A stretch of DNA of 64,000 bases from Gammaproteobacteria bacterium (GTDB lineage: Bacteria > Pseudomonadota > Gammaproteobacteria > Steroidobacterales > Woeseiaceae), in assembly GCA_029884455.1 (NCBI GenBank), contig JAOUHU010000010.1:16344-80343 (forward strand), in the 5' to 3' direction. How positions within the stretch are numbered: the first letter of the stretch is position 1; each line of letters begins with the position of its first letter. Both the position numbers and the translations under genes were made by a program. Shown here piece by piece: positions 1 to 13,997 of this stretch. The notes beneath the pieces were generated by a model that had not been told where the DNA came from, searched no databases, and saw only the letters and a list, made by a program, of their open reading frames with translations.

Positions 1-50
1 ACGCGCCCAACCAGCGTGCGTTTTGTCTTGTTCTCTTCACTCATTGTCAT
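1..50 (-). CDS. rpsQ: 30S ribosomal protein S17, N-terminal fragment
   Basis: Only the first codons are in the window; the gene runs off the left edge. Translation of the minus strand reads [16 protein letters not shown], which fits the basic N-terminus of S17, a primary 16S rRNA-binding protein. The first ATG (position 50) overlaps the rpmC stop as ATGA; a second ATG lies two codons further in and is an equally possible start. Position after rplP-rpmC is the standard S10-operon order. The call rests on this order plus a short match. Confidence 0.85.
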   Translation of the reverse strand, partial: MTMSEENKTKRTLVGR

Positions 51-250
51 TTACCTGCTGCGCGTTGCAGCTCGTTCAGAACTGTCTTGACGCGCGCGAT
101 ATCCTTGCGTACGCGGCGATGCTGTGTGTGCTTCGGCAACTCACCGGTTGCCTGTTGCATGCGCAGGTTGAATTGCTCGCGGCGCAACGACACTAATTCT
201 GCGTTGAGCTCCTCTACTGATTTCTTGCGGAGTTCCTGAACTTCCATCAC
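47..250 (-). CDS. rpmC: 50S ribosomal protein L29
   Basis: A 67-residue small basic protein of two helices, the usual L29 size and shape, with [20 protein letters not shown] at the N-terminus and the conserved [16 protein letters not shown] segment at the C-terminus. L29 sits at the peptide exit tunnel of the 50S subunit beside L23 and contributes to docking of exit-site factors. It overlaps rplP by four bases upstream and rpsQ by four bases downstream, so translation is coupled on both sides. An alternative start is the second Met. Confidence 0.97.
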   Translation of the reverse strand: MMEVQELRKKSVEELNAELVSLRREQFNLRMQQATGELPKHTQHRRVRKDIARVKTVLNELQRAAGK

Positions 251-660
251 ATCACCTGCCGGGACACAAAAGAGGTTGTAAACGGAATCTTTGCAGCCGC
301 AAGACGAAACGCCTCACGCGCGATGTCTTCGGTCACACCTTCCATTTCATATAAAACACGGCCCGGTTGAATCTGACATACCCAGTATTCAACGTTGCCT
401 TTGCCCTTACCCTGGCGCACTTCAAGCGGCTTCTTGGTAATTGGCTTATCCGGGAAAACCCGAATCCAGATCTTGCCGCCACGCTTGATATAGCGAGTCA
501 TCGCACGCCGAGCCGCTTCAATCTGCCGCGCCGTCATGCGGCCACGTGAGGTGGCCTTCAGTCCATAGGTGCCGAACGCAACTGTGCTGCCACGCTCCGC
601 CAGACCGCGATTGCGCCCCTTGTGCTGTTTTCGAAACTTCGTTCGTTTAGGCTGTAACAT
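247..660 (-). CDS. rplP: 50S ribosomal protein L16
   Basis: 137 residues, the normal bacterial length. It starts [19 protein letters not shown] and contains the [12 protein letters not shown]-like segment (here [16 protein letters not shown]) that is diagnostic of L16. L16 helps form the A-site tRNA and elbow-binding region of the 50S subunit. It lies between rpsC and rpmC in the S10 operon, with a 28-base spacer after rpsC and a four-base overlap with rpmC. Nothing unusual is seen. Confidence 0.98.
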   Translation of the reverse strand: MLQPKRTKFRKQHKGRNRGLAERGSTVAFGTYGLKATSRGRMTARQIEAARRAMTRYIKRGGKIWIRVFPDKPITKKPLEVRQGKGKGNVEYWVCQIQPGRVLYEMEGVTEDIAREAFRLAAAKIPFTTSFVSRQVM

Positions 661-688
661 CTCTTATTCTCTAATCTGCACGACGTAA

Positions 689-1381
689 CTAGGAACGCGC
701 GCCTGCGGCGGCGTCTGCGGTCTCCGCCGCAATCACTTCAGGTTTATCAAATACTTCGCCCTTGAATATCCAGACCTTCACGCCAATGACGCCGTACGTT
801 GTGTTTGCTTCCGAAAAACCGTAATCAATATCTGCACGTAACGTGTGCAGAGGCACACGACCTTCGCGATACCATTCCGACCGGGCAATTTCAGCACCAT
901 TCAGCCGGCCACCAATCTTCACCTTGATTCCTTCTGCGCCTACTCGCATCGTATTGGTAACCGCACGCTTCATGGCACGGCGAAACATGACACGCCGCTC
1001 CAGTTGCTGCGCTATGCCTTCAGCAACGAGCTGCGCATCCAGTTCCGGTTTACGGACTTCATTGATGTTGATACGCACATCGGCAATGGTCATGCCGGTA
1101 AGCTTCGCCAATTCCGCGCGCAGGCTTTCGATGTCCTCACCCTTCTTGCCGATCACAATGCCGGGTCGCGCAGTATGAATCGTTACATTAACCTTCTTCG
1201 CCGGCCGCTCGATCGTGATATGGCTTACGGAAGCCTCCTTGAGCTTCTTTTTGATGCGCTGCCGCAAGATGTAGTCAGCATTGATATAGCTGGCAAAAGT
1301 CTTGCCGTCTGCATACCACTTGGACGTCCAGTCTTTTACGATGCCTAAGCGAATTCCCGTTGGATGTACTTTCTGACCCAT
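689..1381 (-). CDS. rpsC: 30S ribosomal protein S3
   Basis: 230 residues, full length. The start [18 protein letters not shown] is the universal S3 N-terminus. A type II KH domain follows ([13 protein letters not shown] at about residue 73), then the C-terminal domain with the [14 protein letters not shown] motif. S3 forms part of the mRNA entry channel and its helicase activity. The final ~15 residues ([13 protein letters not shown]) are an Ala-rich tail, common in this family. It follows rplV by five bases. Confidence 0.98.
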   Translation of the reverse strand: MGQKVHPTGIRLGIVKDWTSKWYADGKTFASYINADYILRQRIKKKLKEASVSHITIERPAKKVNVTIHTARPGIVIGKKGEDIESLRAELAKLTGMTIADVRININEVRKPELDAQLVAEGIAQQLERRVMFRRAMKRAVTNTMRVGAEGIKVKIGGRLNGAEIARSEWYREGRVPLHTLRADIDYGFSEANTTYGVIGVKVWIFKGEVFDKPEVIAAETADAAAGARS

Positions 1382-1386
1382 ACTGT

Positions 1387-1719
1387 TTACTCGTCTGCCA
1401 CGCGAATAGTTATGTGGCTGTTACGCTTGATAATGCGTGCGCCGCGACCCTTGGCCCGTGCGCGAAACCGCTTGAACGTCGGTGCTTCGTTAACTTCGAT
1501 CGTCGCAATCTTCAGTTCATCAATGTCTGCGCCATGATTGTGCTCGGCATTGGCGACTGCTGACTCCAGGACCTTCTTCACGATGCGTGCACTTTTCTTC
1601 GGTGTGAAAGCCAATGTGCGCAATGCATCGTCCACCGACTTGCCGCGAATGGCATCAGCCATCAGTCGGCATTTCTGCGGTGAAATACGTGCATAACGAA
1701 GTGTTGCTGCAACTTGCAT
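1387..1719 (-). CDS. rplV: 50S ribosomal protein L22
   Basis: 110 residues, the standard length. [20 protein letters not shown] near the N-terminus and the long beta-hairpin region ending [18 protein letters not shown] identify L22, whose extended loop lines the peptide exit tunnel at the constriction contacted by macrolides. I see no insertion or deletion in the loop segment [15 protein letters not shown]. It lies 19 bases after rpsS and five before rpsC. Confidence 0.98.
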   Translation of the reverse strand: MQVAATLRYARISPQKCRLMADAIRGKSVDDALRTLAFTPKKSARIVKKVLESAVANAEHNHGADIDELKIATIEVNEAPTFKRFRARAKGRGARIIKRNSHITIRVADE

Positions 1720-1738
1720 TAGTGATTACTCCTCCGGC

Positions 1739-2011
1739 CTACTTCGTCTTCCGGTCACCAGAGTGACCACGGAACGTTCTTGTGGCAGCAAACTCGCCAA
1801 GCTTGTGACCAACCATGTTCTCGGATACCAACACCGGCACATGCTGCCGACCGTTATGCACAGCGATTGTCAGTCCGACCATGTCGGGCAGAATCATTGA
1901 GCGCCGTGACCAGGTCTTGATCGGGCGACGATCATTCTTGGCGGCGGCTTCCGCGACCTTTTTTGACAGGTGCGTATCGACGAACGGGCCTTTTCTCACA
2001 CTACGTGGCAT
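1739..2011 (-). CDS. rpsS: 30S ribosomal protein S19
   Basis: 90 residues, starting [19 protein letters not shown], the canonical S19 N-terminus. The conserved core [16 protein letters not shown] and the C-terminal [13 protein letters not shown] are both present. S19 sits on the head of the 30S subunit, complexed with S13, near the A-site finger bridge. It lies 15 bases downstream of rplB. Confidence 0.98.
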   Translation of the reverse strand: MPRSVRKGPFVDTHLSKKVAEAAAKNDRRPIKTWSRRSMILPDMVGLTIAVHNGRQHVPVLVSENMVGHKLGEFAATRTFRGHSGDRKTK

Positions 2012-2026
2012 TGCTATATCCCTTAA

Positions 2027-2854
2027 CTAGCGCTTTTTACGACGACGCACGATCATGCCGTCCGTCCGCTTATTGGCGCGCGTCTTCGCGCCCTTCGTTT
2101 TCTTGCCCCATGGACTCACTGGATGGCGGCCAGCAGATGTGCGGCCTTCGCCACCACCATGCGGATGATCAATCGGGTTCATGGCAACACCACGAACCGT
2201 CGGTCGCACGCCCCGCCAGCGCATCGCTCCAGCCTTGCCGATCTTGCGCAAATTGTGCTCGCCATGACCAACTTCGCCGATCGTGGCACGACAGTCGATG
2301 TGTATCTTGCGCACTTCGCCGGAGCGCAAGCGCACCGATGCATAGGCCCCTTCCCGAGCTGCGAGCTGCGCTGAAGTGCCGGCTGATCGAGCCAACTGGC
2401 CGCCCTTACCGACCTTCATCTCAATATTGTGAATGACGGTACCAACAGGGATGGCACGCAATGGCAGGGCATTACCCGGCTTGATCGCGGCATCGTCACC
2501 GCTCAGGACTACCTGGTCGGCAACCATGCCTTTAGGCGCAAGGATGTAACGGCGCTCGCCGTCCGCGTAGCGAAGCAGGGCGATATGTGCACTGCGATTC
2601 GGATCGTATTCAAGCCGCTCGACAACCGCTGCAATGCCATCCTTATCGCGCTTGAAATCAATCATGCGGTAGTGCTGCTTGTGGCCACCGCCCTGGTGAC
2701 GCACCGTAATGCGACCATAGTGATTGCGCCCGCCGGTTGAGTTCTTTTTCTCAATTAACGCGGCATGTGGCTTACCCTTGTGCAAGTCCGGCGTTTTGAC
2801 GGAAACGACAAAACGGCGCCCGGGTGAAGTCGGTTTGTTTATATGCAGTGACAT
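2027..2854 (-). CDS. rplB: 50S ribosomal protein L2
   Basis: 275 residues, full length. The RNA-binding domain includes [22 protein letters not shown] and the C-terminal domain contains the invariant [14 protein letters not shown] loop that approaches the peptidyl transferase centre and includes the essential histidine. L2 is a primary 23S rRNA binder required for subunit association. It lies 11 bases after rplW and 15 before rpsS in the S10 operon. Confidence 0.99.
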   Translation of the reverse strand: MSLHINKPTSPGRRFVVSVKTPDLHKGKPHAALIEKKNSTGGRNHYGRITVRHQGGGHKQHYRMIDFKRDKDGIAAVVERLEYDPNRSAHIALLRYADGERRYILAPKGMVADQVVLSGDDAAIKPGNALPLRAIPVGTVIHNIEMKVGKGGQLARSAGTSAQLAAREGAYASVRLRSGEVRKIHIDCRATIGEVGHGEHNLRKIGKAGAMRWRGVRPTVRGVAMNPIDHPHGGGEGRTSAGRHPVSPWGKKTKGAKTRANKRTDGMIVRRRKKR

Positions 2855-2865
2855 TAGTCTTGACC

Positions 2866-3174
2866 TTATTCCGTACCCAGCATCGTCTCTACCTGGCTAC
2901 CGTCTGCCAGAGTGACATATGCCTTCTTCCAGTCGTTACGACGACCGCGTGTCTGCCCAAAGCGTTTGGTCTTGCCATCAATGTTGGCAACGGTCACGCC
3001 AGAGACCTTTACCTCGAACAACAGCTCGACGGCCTGCTTAATCTCTTTCTTTGTCGCGTCAGTGCGAACTTTCAAAACAACCTGGTTCACTTCGGCTACG
3101 CGATGACTTTTTTCTGACACGTGCGGACCGCGGATTACGGTCAACAGCCTTTCCTGGTGGCCGGCATTGCTCAT
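2866..3174 (-). CDS. rplW: 50S ribosomal protein L23
   Basis: 102 residues, typical for L23. The N-terminal [16 protein letters not shown] and the FxVKVxxVNT-like strand ([20 protein letters not shown]) define the family. L23 is the main docking site for trigger factor and SRP at the tunnel exit. Its start overlaps the rplD stop by four bases, so the two are translationally coupled. Confidence 0.98.
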   Translation of the reverse strand: MSNAGHQERLLTVIRGPHVSEKSHRVAEVNQVVLKVRTDATKKEIKQAVELLFEVKVSGVTVANIDGKTKRFGQTRGRRNDWKKAYVTLADGSQVETMLGTE

Positions 3175-3773
3175 GACAAACGCTCCTCGATCAGCTTCAG
3201 TGCTGGCAATGTAACCAGCACCTTCTCGAAACGGATCAGTACGACCGGATCGATGGACGCGGCGTCGCAGATACCAACGTGCGGCAAATTACGTGCCGCC
3301 AAAAATACGTTTTCATCAAACGCCTCATTCAGAATCAGCACGTTGTCCAGGTTCAGTTCTTTCAATCGGCTGGCCAGCAATTTGGTCTTCGGTGCCTCAA
3401 GCTGCAAATCCTTGACCACGATCAGCCGTTCCTGGCGCACCAGTTCAGACAGCATCGAGCGCATCGCCGCGCGATACATTTTCTTATTGACCTTCTGTTC
3501 ATAGCTGCGTGGCCTCGCCGCGAAAGTCCGACCGCCGCCGACCCAGATCGGGCTGCGGCTGGTACCCGCGCGGGCACGGCCTGTGCCTTTCTGTGCCCAC
3601 GGCTTTGAGGCACCACCACTAACGTCCGAACGCCGCTTCTGTGCTTTGGTGCCGGCGCGAGCGCCGGCCAAATACGCCGTGACAACCTGGTGCACGAGTG
3701 GCTCATTAAATTCTGCGCCGAAAGCGGTATCCAGCACATCCACCGAGCCGCTGCCTTGCATCTTCAGTTTCAT
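3171..3773 (-). CDS. rplD: 50S ribosomal protein L4
   Basis: 200 residues, normal length. The conserved extended loop [20 protein letters not shown] reaches into the exit tunnel opposite L22. The C-terminal [17 protein letters not shown] segment completes the family pattern. In Enterobacteria L4 also represses the S10 operon by binding the operon leader; the long leader in front of rplC here (4436-4778) could serve the same purpose, which is inference. It overlaps rplC by one base (3773) and rplW by four. Confidence 0.98.
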   Translation of the reverse strand: MKLKMQGSGSVDVLDTAFGAEFNEPLVHQVVTAYLAGARAGTKAQKRRSDVSGGASKPWAQKGTGRARAGTSRSPIWVGGGRTFAARPRSYEQKVNKKMYRAAMRSMLSELVRQERLIVVKDLQLEAPKTKLLASRLKELNLDNVLILNEAFDENVFLAARNLPHVGICDAASIDPVVLIRFEKVLVTLPALKLIEERLS

Positions 3774-4435
3774 TACGACGCCCTCTTATTGCGGCCTTTC
3801 ACAGCCGGGCGAACGATGACGCTGGCACCGGCATGTCCTGGTACCGCGCCTTTTACCAACAACAGGTTTCGTTCCGCATCGACACGAACAACAATCAGGC
3901 TCTGTGCAGTGCGGCGCACATTCCCCAGGTGACCCGACATCTTCTTGCCCTTGAAAACGCGGCCTGGCGTCTGATTCTGGCCAATAGAGCCGGGAACGCG
4001 GTGCGACCTTGAGTTTCCATGGGTCGCGTCCTGGGTACGAAAGTGATGCCGTTTTACAGTACCGGCAAATCCCTTGCCGATCGTGGTGCCAACAACATCA
4101 ACTTTCTGGCCAACCTCGAAGGCGGAAACATTGATTTCGGTACCAGTCGCGACATCAGCGGCTTCTTTTTCGTCCAGCCGAAATTCGGTGCTCAGGTCGC
4201 CGGCTTCAACATTCGCTTTTGCAAAATGGCCAGCTTGCGCCCTGGAAACGTGCGACGGCTTACGCTTGCCGGCGGTTACCTGCACTGCGCAATAGCCGTC
4301 GCTCTCAACCGTCTTTACCTGGGAGATGCGGTTCGGCTGCGCCTCGATCACAGTCACGGGCACAGAAATCCCGTCTGCCGTGAACACGCGTGTCATGCCG
4401 CACTTGCGGCCAACAAGACCCATTGTCATCTTCAA
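3773..4435 (-). CDS. rplC: 50S ribosomal protein L3
   Basis: 220 residues. The start [16 protein letters not shown] is typical; the ORF begins two codons earlier at MKM and either Met could be used. The [20 protein letters not shown] region with [20 protein letters not shown] is the central extension that reaches the peptidyl transferase centre and holds the glutamine methylated by PrmB. Here rplC is the first gene of its transcription unit. rpsJ, which normally precedes it directly, is separated by 463 bases carrying a promoter. Confidence 0.98.
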   Translation of the reverse strand: MKMTMGLVGRKCGMTRVFTADGISVPVTVIEAQPNRISQVKTVESDGYCAVQVTAGKRKPSHVSRAQAGHFAKANVEAGDLSTEFRLDEKEAADVATGTEINVSAFEVGQKVDVVGTTIGKGFAGTVKRHHFRTQDATHGNSRSHRVPGSIGQNQTPGRVFKGKKMSGHLGNVRRTAQSLIVVRVDAERNLLLVKGAVPGHAGASVIVRPAVKGRNKRAS

Positions 4436-4778
4436 AACCTCTAACTGACTACGATTGGTCAGTCGCTAATCCAAAAATCTCTGTCACCGCGCGGATTTCG
4501 ATTGATCCGAACTGTTGTGCCTGCCTGTCGGCGGCCGCCATGCAGGCGACGCCCAAACTCCAGACATGCGAAAGGGCCAGCCATCGCCGAGAACATCATG
4601 TTCTCAAAAGCTCTGGGGCTGACCCTGGTTCCGAATCGATACATCATGATCGCTTCGGCGATCCGGGATTTGCAGTGTCACCTTCGGTTGCCTGGTGACT
4701 GAATATTCAGGCGTCACTATGACTACAGTGGCGCCTGATCCAGAATTGGCCGACTCCCGGCCCGGCCAAATCCAGCGA
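4436..4778 (-). promoter_or_regulatory. Putative S10-operon 5' leader upstream of rplC
   Basis: About 340 bases of transcribed but non-coding DNA lie between a good promoter and rplC. Several dyads are visible, among them GAGAACATGATGTTCTC at about 4585-4601 and a GATCGCCGAAGCGATC stem at about 4650-4667. In Escherichia coli the S10 leader binds L4 to repress the operon, but there it lies before rpsJ. The position here makes L4 control of rplC onwards plausible. I cannot match individual hairpins to the known L4 site. The ORFs on the track here look spurious. Confidence 0.45.
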
Positions 4779-4785
4779 GCCCGCA

Positions 4786-4813
4786 ATTATAGCCGCAAAA
4801 CCGCTTCGCACAA
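4786..4813 (-). promoter_or_regulatory. Sigma70-type promoter for the rplC operon
   Basis: On the minus strand a perfect TATAAT -10 box (4786-4791) stands 16 bases from a TTGTGC -35 box (4808-4813). It is followed by GCGGGC, a GC-rich discriminator typical of stringently controlled ribosomal promoters. It separates rplC and later genes from rpsJ and gives the S10 operon its own start. Confidence 0.65.
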
Positions 4814-4898
4814 GGCTTTTTGCCCTCGCGCCAGGCCTTTTTTTTCTGATTGCGGTCCTGGGCTCTCGACTATGCCCTAACTATCTGTTTTTAAACGC

Positions 4899-5213
4899 TT
4901 AATTCAGCTTGATCTGAACATCGACGCCAGCCGGCAATTCGAGCTTCATGAGCGCGTCAACCGTCTTGTCCGTCGGGTCAACAATGTCCATGAGGCGCTT
5001 GTGCGTGCGGATCTCGTACTGGTCACGTGCATCCTTGTTGACGTGCGGCGAGATCAGGATCGTGAAACGCTCTTTTTTCATCGGCAAGGGAATCGGGCCC
5101 TTGACGGTCGCACCGGTCCGCTTTGCCGTGTCCACGATCTCGCGCGCCGAGTTGTCGATCAGCCGATGATCAAACGCTTTCAGTCGAATACGTATGTTTT
5201 GATTGGTTGCCAT
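4899..5213 (-). CDS. rpsJ: 30S ribosomal protein S10 / NusE
   Basis: 104 residues, full length, with [17 protein letters not shown] at the N-terminus and the [20 protein letters not shown] loop typical of S10. S10 is part of the 30S head and, free of ribosomes, acts as NusE in antitermination together with NusB and NusG. Here it is the last gene of the str operon, behind tuf, and not the first of the S10 operon. A 37-base palindrome occupies the spacer between tuf and rpsJ. Confidence 0.98.
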   Translation of the reverse strand: MATNQNIRIRLKAFDHRLIDNSAREIVDTAKRTGATVKGPIPLPMKKERFTILISPHVNKDARDQYEIRTHKRLMDIVDPTDKTVDALMKLELPAGVDVQIKLN

Positions 5214-5229
5214 GTTATTTCCCTGTATC

Positions 5230-5266
5230 GGGGTCAGAGCCCTTTTTCAAAAAGGGCTCTGACCCC
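5230..5266. repeat. Perfect 37-bp REP-like palindrome between tuf and rpsJ
   Basis: Two perfect 18-base arms, GGGGTCAGAGCCCTTTTT and its complement, surround a single base. The same 13-base arm GGGGTCAGAGCCC recurs in the longer hairpin at 20600-20666. The shape and repetition are those of REP elements mobilised by TnpA-REP/RAYT-type Y1 transposases; no such gene is in this window. It is not followed by a T run on either strand, so it is not a standard terminator, though it would fold strongly in the tuf-rpsJ mRNA. Confidence 0.85.
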
Positions 5267-5274
5267 TGTTGTGT

Positions 5275-6465
5275 TTACTTGAGGATCTTCGAGACCACAC
5301 CGGCGCCGACGGTACGACCGCCTTCGCGAATCGCGAAGCGCAAGCCTTCTTCCATCGCAATCGGGTTGATCAATTCGACCACCATCTGCACGTTGTCGCC
5401 CGGCATCACCATCTCCGTGCCCTCCGGCAGCTCCACCGCTCCCGTTACGTCCGTCGTGCGGAAGTAAAACTGCGGCCGATAACCCTTGAAGAACGGCGTA
5501 TGACGTCCACCCTCATCCTTGGTCAGAATGTATACCTCCGCCTCGAACCGCGTATGCGGCGTGATCGAGCCCGGCTTCGCCAGTACCTGGCCGCGCTCCA
5601 CCTCTTCGCGCTTTGTGCCGCGCAGCAATACGCCCACGTTGTCGCCCGCCTCACCACGGTCCAGCAACTTGCGGAACATCTCGACGCCCGTGCAGGTCGT
5701 CTTCGTCGTGTCCCGAATGCCCACGATCTCGATTTCGTCGCCCACGTTAATCACGCCGCGCTCAATGCGCCCCGTCACCACCGTGCCGCGTCCCGAGATA
5801 GAGAACACATCCTCCACCGGCATCAGAAAATCACCGTCAATCGCCCGCTCCGGCATCGGTATGTAGCTGTCCATCGCCTCCACCAGCTTCACCACGCTCG
5901 GCACGCCTATCTCCGAGGTATCCCCGTCGAACGCCTTCAGCGCCGAGCCCGTGATTATCGGCGTGTCATCGCCCGGGAAGTCATACACCGACAGCAGATC
6001 GCGTACTTCCATCTCCACCAGCTCCAGCAGCTCCGCGTCATCCACCTGGTCCGCCTTGTTCATGTACACCACGATGTACGGTACACCCACCTGGCGTGCC
6101 AGCAGTATGTGCTCCCGCGTCTGTGGCATCGGACCGTCCGCCGCACTCACCACCAGGATCGCTCCGTCCATCTGCGCCGCACCCGTGATCATGTTCTTCA
6201 CATAGTCCGCGTGCCCCGGGCAGTCAACGTGTGCATAGTGACGATTCGCACTCTGGTACTCCACGTGCGCCGTCGCAATCGTGATACCGCGCGCCCGTTC
6301 CTCCGGCGCCTTGTCAATCTGGTCGTACGCAGAAACCTCACCACCGTGTATCTCTGCCATGCACTTCGTCAGCGCCGCCGTCAGCGTCGTCTTGCCGTGG
6401 TCCACGTGTCCAATCGTGCCTACGTTGATGTGCGGTTTCGTTCTTTCAAATTTTACTTTTGACAT
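5275..6465 (-). CDS. tuf: Elongation factor Tu (copy 1)
   Basis: 396 residues. The P-loop GHVDHGKT (about residue 19), the DCPGH switch II motif and the NKAD guanine-specificity motif (NKCD in most species) are present, followed by beta-barrel domains II and III. EF-Tu brings aminoacyl-tRNA to the ribosome as a GTP complex. The gene follows fusA by four bases in the str operon. Its product is identical to that of the copy at 21834-23024, and the DNA also appears identical across the CDS while the flanks differ, which indicates gene conversion. Confidence 0.99.
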   Translation of the reverse strand: MSKVKFERTKPHINVGTIGHVDHGKTTLTAALTKCMAEIHGGEVSAYDQIDKAPEERARGITIATAHVEYQSANRHYAHVDCPGHADYVKNMITGAAQMDGAILVVSAADGPMPQTREHILLARQVGVPYIVVYMNKADQVDDAELLELVEMEVRDLLSVYDFPGDDTPIITGSALKAFDGDTSEIGVPSVVKLVEAMDSYIPMPERAIDGDFLMPVEDVFSISGRGTVVTGRIERGVINVGDEIEIVGIRDTTKTTCTGVEMFRKLLDRGEAGDNVGVLLRGTKREEVERGQVLAKPGSITPHTRFEAEVYILTKDEGGRHTPFFKGYRPQFYFRTTDVTGAVELPEGTEMVMPGDNVQMVVELINPIAMEEGLRFAIREGGRTVGAGVVSKILK

Positions 6466-6469
6466 TTTT

Positions 6470-8563
6470 TCAGCTCGCTTTCTTCATTACGGTGTCGGCC
6501 ACGTTCTGCGGCACTTCGGAATACCTTGAAAACTCCATTGAATAAACCGCACGTCCCTGACTCATCGAGCGCAGGTCTGTGGAATAACCGAACATTTCGG
6601 CTAACGGCACTTCGGCGCGGATGATCTTACCCGAAGGCGACTCATCCATGCCTTGAGGAAGACCGCGACGACGATTCAGGTCGCCCATTACATCTCCCAT
6701 ATAGTCATTCGGCGTAACTACCTCAACTTTCATGATGGGCTCCAGCAGCACCGGGTGCGCCTTCTGTGCGCCCTCCCTGAAGCCCATACTGCCTGCAATC
6801 TTGAACGCCATTTCGCTCGAATCCACATCATGATAGGAACCGTCGAATAACGTTACTTTGCAGTCCACAACAGGGAAGCCAGCGATCACGCCATTTTGCA
6901 TTTGCTCCTGGATGCCCTTGTCAACGGCACCGATGTACTCTCGTGGTACAACACCGCCAACGATGCCATTCACGAATTCATAGCCGGAGCCCGGTTCGCG
7001 CGGCTCGATTCGCAGGAACACGTGCCCGTACTGACCGCGACCACCAGACTGGCGAATGAACTTGCCTTCTTGTTCTACGGTCTTACGAATCGTTTCGCGG
7101 TATGCGACTTGTGGCTTGCCAACATTCGCGGAAACGCTGAACTCACGACGCATGCGATCGACAATGATGTCGAGGTGCAGCTCGCCCATGCCTGAAATGA
7201 TAGTCTGATTGGACTCCTCATCCGTATGCACGCGGAATGACGGATCCTCCTTCGCCAGCTTTTGCAGCGCCACGCCCATCTTGTCCTGGTCAGCTTTGGT
7301 CTTTGGCTCGACCGCCACCGAGATTACGGGCTCCGGGAATTCCATGCGCTCCAGAGTTATTTGCCGCTTCAGGTCGCAGAGAGTGTCGCCGGTGGTCGCA
7401 TCCTTGAGGCCAACCGCTGCAGCGATGTCGCCAGCGCGAACCTCCTTGATCTCTTTGCGGTCGTTCGCGTGCATTTGCAGGATTCGACCAATCCGCTCTT
7501 TCTTGCCCTTAATCGGGTTCATGATCGTATCGCCCGAATTCAGCACGCCCGAGTAAACACGGAAAAACGTCAGGTTGCCGACGAAAGGGTCGGTGGCAAT
7601 CTTGAATGCGAGGGCAGCAAACGGCTCGCCGTCATCCGCATGCCGCTCGCTGTCCTTACCATTGTCATCGATACCCACAATCGCGGGCACATCGACGGGT
7701 GACGGCATGTAATAAATTACCGCATCAAGCATCGCCTGCACGCCCTTGTTCTTAAAGGCCGAACCGCACATCGTAACTACGATCTCCCCACGCAGCGTCC
7801 GTTCGCGCAGTCCGCGGTGAATTTCGTCCGCGGACAGCTCGCCGCTCTCGAGGAATTTGTTCAGCAGGGCTTCGTCACCTTCAGCCGCAGCTTCAATCAT
7901 TTTGCCTCGCCAAAGCGCGACTTCGCTCTGCATCTCCGCCGGAATTTCACGGGCCTCATAGGTCATGCCCATGTTTGTCTCGTGCCAGTAAACGGCGCGC
8001 AGACCGACCAGGTCGACCACACCGACAAACTTTTCTTCCGCGCCGATTGGCAATTGGATCGGTACCGGATTCGCCGCCAGTCGCTCTCTGACCTGTTTGA
8101 CCACACGCAGAAAATTGGCGCCGGCACGATCCATTTTGTTGACAAAGATCAGCCGCGGCACCTTGTATTTATTGCCTTGCCGCCAGACCGTTTCGGTCTG
8201 CGGCTCAACGCCGCCAACAGAACAGAGCACTGTTACTGCACCATCAAGTACACGCAGACTACGTTCAACTTCGATTGTGAAGTCGACATGCCCTGGCGTG
8301 TCAATGATATTGATGCGGTGCTGCTCGAACTGCTTGTCCATGCCCTGCCAGAAACAGGTTGTAGCAGCGGAAGTAATCGTGATGCCGCGCTCTTGCTCTT
8401 GCTCCATCCAGTCCATAATGGCCGCACCATCATGAACTTCGCCTATCTTGTGCGAAACACCGGTATAGAAAAGAATGCGCTCTGTGGTCGTGGTCTTACC
8501 AGCATCGATATGAGCCATAATGCCGATATTCCGGTAACGCTCGATGGGTGTTGTGCGGGCCAC
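6470..8563 (-). CDS. fusA: Elongation factor G
   Basis: 697 residues, the standard EF-G1 length. The G domain shows [17 protein letters not shown] and NKMDR; domains II to V follow, with domain IV containing [15 protein letters not shown] and a C-terminal [17 protein letters not shown] catalyses GTP-dependent translocation and, with RRF, ribosome recycling. It is the third gene of the str operon, 46 bases after rpsG. No changes typical of fusidic acid resistance can be judged without an alignment. Confidence 0.99.
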   Translation of the reverse strand: MARTTPIERYRNIGIMAHIDAGKTTTTERILFYTGVSHKIGEVHDGAAIMDWMEQEQERGITITSAATTCFWQGMDKQFEQHRINIIDTPGHVDFTIEVERSLRVLDGAVTVLCSVGGVEPQTETVWRQGNKYKVPRLIFVNKMDRAGANFLRVVKQVRERLAANPVPIQLPIGAEEKFVGVVDLVGLRAVYWHETNMGMTYEAREIPAEMQSEVALWRGKMIEAAAEGDEALLNKFLESGELSADEIHRGLRERTLRGEIVVTMCGSAFKNKGVQAMLDAVIYYMPSPVDVPAIVGIDDNGKDSERHADDGEPFAALAFKIATDPFVGNLTFFRVYSGVLNSGDTIMNPIKGKKERIGRILQMHANDRKEIKEVRAGDIAAAVGLKDATTGDTLCDLKRQITLERMEFPEPVISVAVEPKTKADQDKMGVALQKLAKEDPSFRVHTDEESNQTIISGMGELHLDIIVDRMRREFSVSANVGKPQVAYRETIRKTVEQEGKFIRQSGGRGQYGHVFLRIEPREPGSGYEFVNGIVGGVVPREYIGAVDKGIQEQMQNGVIAGFPVVDCKVTLFDGSYHDVDSSEMAFKIAGSMGFREGAQKAHPVLLEPIMKVEVVTPNDYMGDVMGDLNRRRGLPQGMDESPSGKIIRAEVPLAEMFGYSTDLRSMSQGRAVYSMEFSRYSEVPQNVADTVMKKAS

Positions 8564-8609
8564 GCGCTGATCTCAAATTATCCTGAAATACTCGGTACTA
8601 GGACCGGCA

Positions 8610-9089
8610 CTACCAACGGTAGTGCGAGAACGCTTTATTCGCTTCGGCCATGCGATGTGTATCTTCTTTCTTTTTGACCGCAGTGCCACGATTTTCGGCG
8701 GCATCAAGCAACTCGTGCGCGAGGCGATGCGCCATGGATTTTTCGCTTCGATTACGCGCCGCGTCGATTACCCATCGCATAGCAAGCGATTGACGCCGCG
8801 CCGGACGAACCTCGACCGGTACCTGGTAGGTGGCACCACCTACGCGTCGCGCCTTGACCTCCACCATCGGTTTGACGTTGTCCAGTGCAGACTCCAGCAA
8901 CTCGAGAGCCTTGTCATCAGCATGCGTTTCTTTTTCAGAAATGCGTTCAATAGCGCCGTAAATGATGCGCTCGGCAACAGATTTCTTGCCGTCTACCATG
9001 ATCATGTTCATGAACTTGGCAAGCAGCAGGCTGCTGAACCTTGGGTCGGGCAGAATATTGCGTTTCGGGGCCTGGGATCTTCTGGACAT
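8610..9089 (-). CDS. rpsG: 30S ribosomal protein S7
   Basis: 159 residues, starting [18 protein letters not shown]. The family segments [18 protein letters not shown] and [18 protein letters not shown] are present, and the C-terminus AFSHYRW is typical. S7 nucleates assembly of the 30S head and, in E. coli, represses the str operon through the rpsL-rpsG spacer. Here that spacer is only 12 bases, so the E. coli-type regulatory structure is probably absent. Confidence 0.98.
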   Translation of the reverse strand: MSRRSQAPKRNILPDPRFSSLLLAKFMNMIMVDGKKSVAERIIYGAIERISEKETHADDKALELLESALDNVKPMVEVKARRVGGATYQVPVEVRPARRQSLAMRWVIDAARNRSEKSMAHRLAHELLDAAENRGTAVKKKEDTHRMAEANKAFSHYRW

Positions 9090-9101
9090 TTTTGGTCTCT
9101 A

Positions 9102-9476
9102 TTAGGATTTCGGACGCTTGGCGCCGTACTTGGAACGGCCCTGTCTGCGTGCCGTTACGCCAGCACAATCGAGCGTGCCGCGAATTGTGTGATAACGAAC
9201 ACCTGGCAGATCCTTGACACGACCACCACGAATCAGGACGACGGAGTGCTCCTGCAGGTTGTGGCCTTCACCACCAATATACGAGGTCACCTCAAAGCCA
9301 TTGGTCAGGCGTACACGCGCGACCTTTCGCATCGCCGAATTCGGTTTTTTCGGCGTGGTTGTATAGACACGCGTACAGACGCCGCGTTTTTGCGGGCTGG
9401 ACTCAAGCGCCGGAACTGTACTTTTGGCCCGCTTTGTGGCGCGCGGACTGCGTACTAACTGATTGACTGTGGCCAT
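9102..9476 (-). CDS. rpsL: 30S ribosomal protein S12
   Basis: 124 residues, full length. The decoding-centre loops [16 protein letters not shown] and [17 protein letters not shown] carry lysines at the positions that mutate in streptomycin resistance, so the sequence is the wild-type sensitive form. DCAG near residue 104 is also conserved. It is the first gene of the str operon. The 249-base spacer from rpoC holds the rpoC terminator and presumably the str promoter, which I could not place with confidence. Confidence 0.98.
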   Translation of the reverse strand: MATVNQLVRSPRATKRAKSTVPALESSPQKRGVCTRVYTTTPKKPNSAMRKVARVRLTNGFEVTSYIGGEGHNLQEHSVVLIRGGRVKDLPGVRYHTIRGTLDCAGVTARRQGRSKYGAKRPKS

Positions 9477-9571
9477 GGGCCCTCATCTCATTAAGGTTAT
9501 GCAAAAAAAGTCACGCCTTACAAGCAGGCGCACCCGACTGCCGAATCCATCGTGATTCAGAGCGCGGGATC

Positions 9572-9599
9572 TAAAATCAAGGCCCGCGTGTGGCGGGCC
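9572..9599 (-). terminator. Rho-independent-like terminator after rpoC
   Basis: On the minus strand a GC-rich stem GGCCCGC-CACAC-GCGGGCC is followed by TTGATTTTAG. The tract is imperfect in T, so termination may be partial. It lies about 130 bases beyond the rpoC stop and about 95 bases before rpsL, which separates the rif and str transcription units. Confidence 0.6.
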
Positions 9600-9725
9600 C
9601 CGGGGTCAAGGGCGGGCATTGTAGTGACGCGTGCAAGTCGCTGTCAACTGCGTGCCGGCCGTGCGCACCGTGGTTCTGCGCAGTTCGCAGATCATCACTA
9701 TAAGTGCTTGTTTTTTAAGCCCTTC

Positions 9726-13996
<4,271 letters not shown>

Positions 13997-13997
<1 letters not shown>

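Noticed and set aside
4459-4698. Several small ORFs (60-102 aa) in the rplC leader
   Set aside because: Overlapping on both strands, without RBS or recognisable sequence; the leader is better explained as non-coding regulatory RNA.
5230-5266. Palindrome read as a rho-independent terminator for tuf
   Set aside because: The T stretch is inside the stem, no T run follows the hairpin on the minus strand, and the same arm recurs elsewhere, so a dispersed repeat fits better.
5269-6462. 397-aa plus-strand ORF opposite tuf copy 1, and the same at 21726-23021
   Set aside because: It is the antisense shadow of tuf: Arg/His-rich translation without any domain, and it appears at both tuf copies only because the copies are identical.
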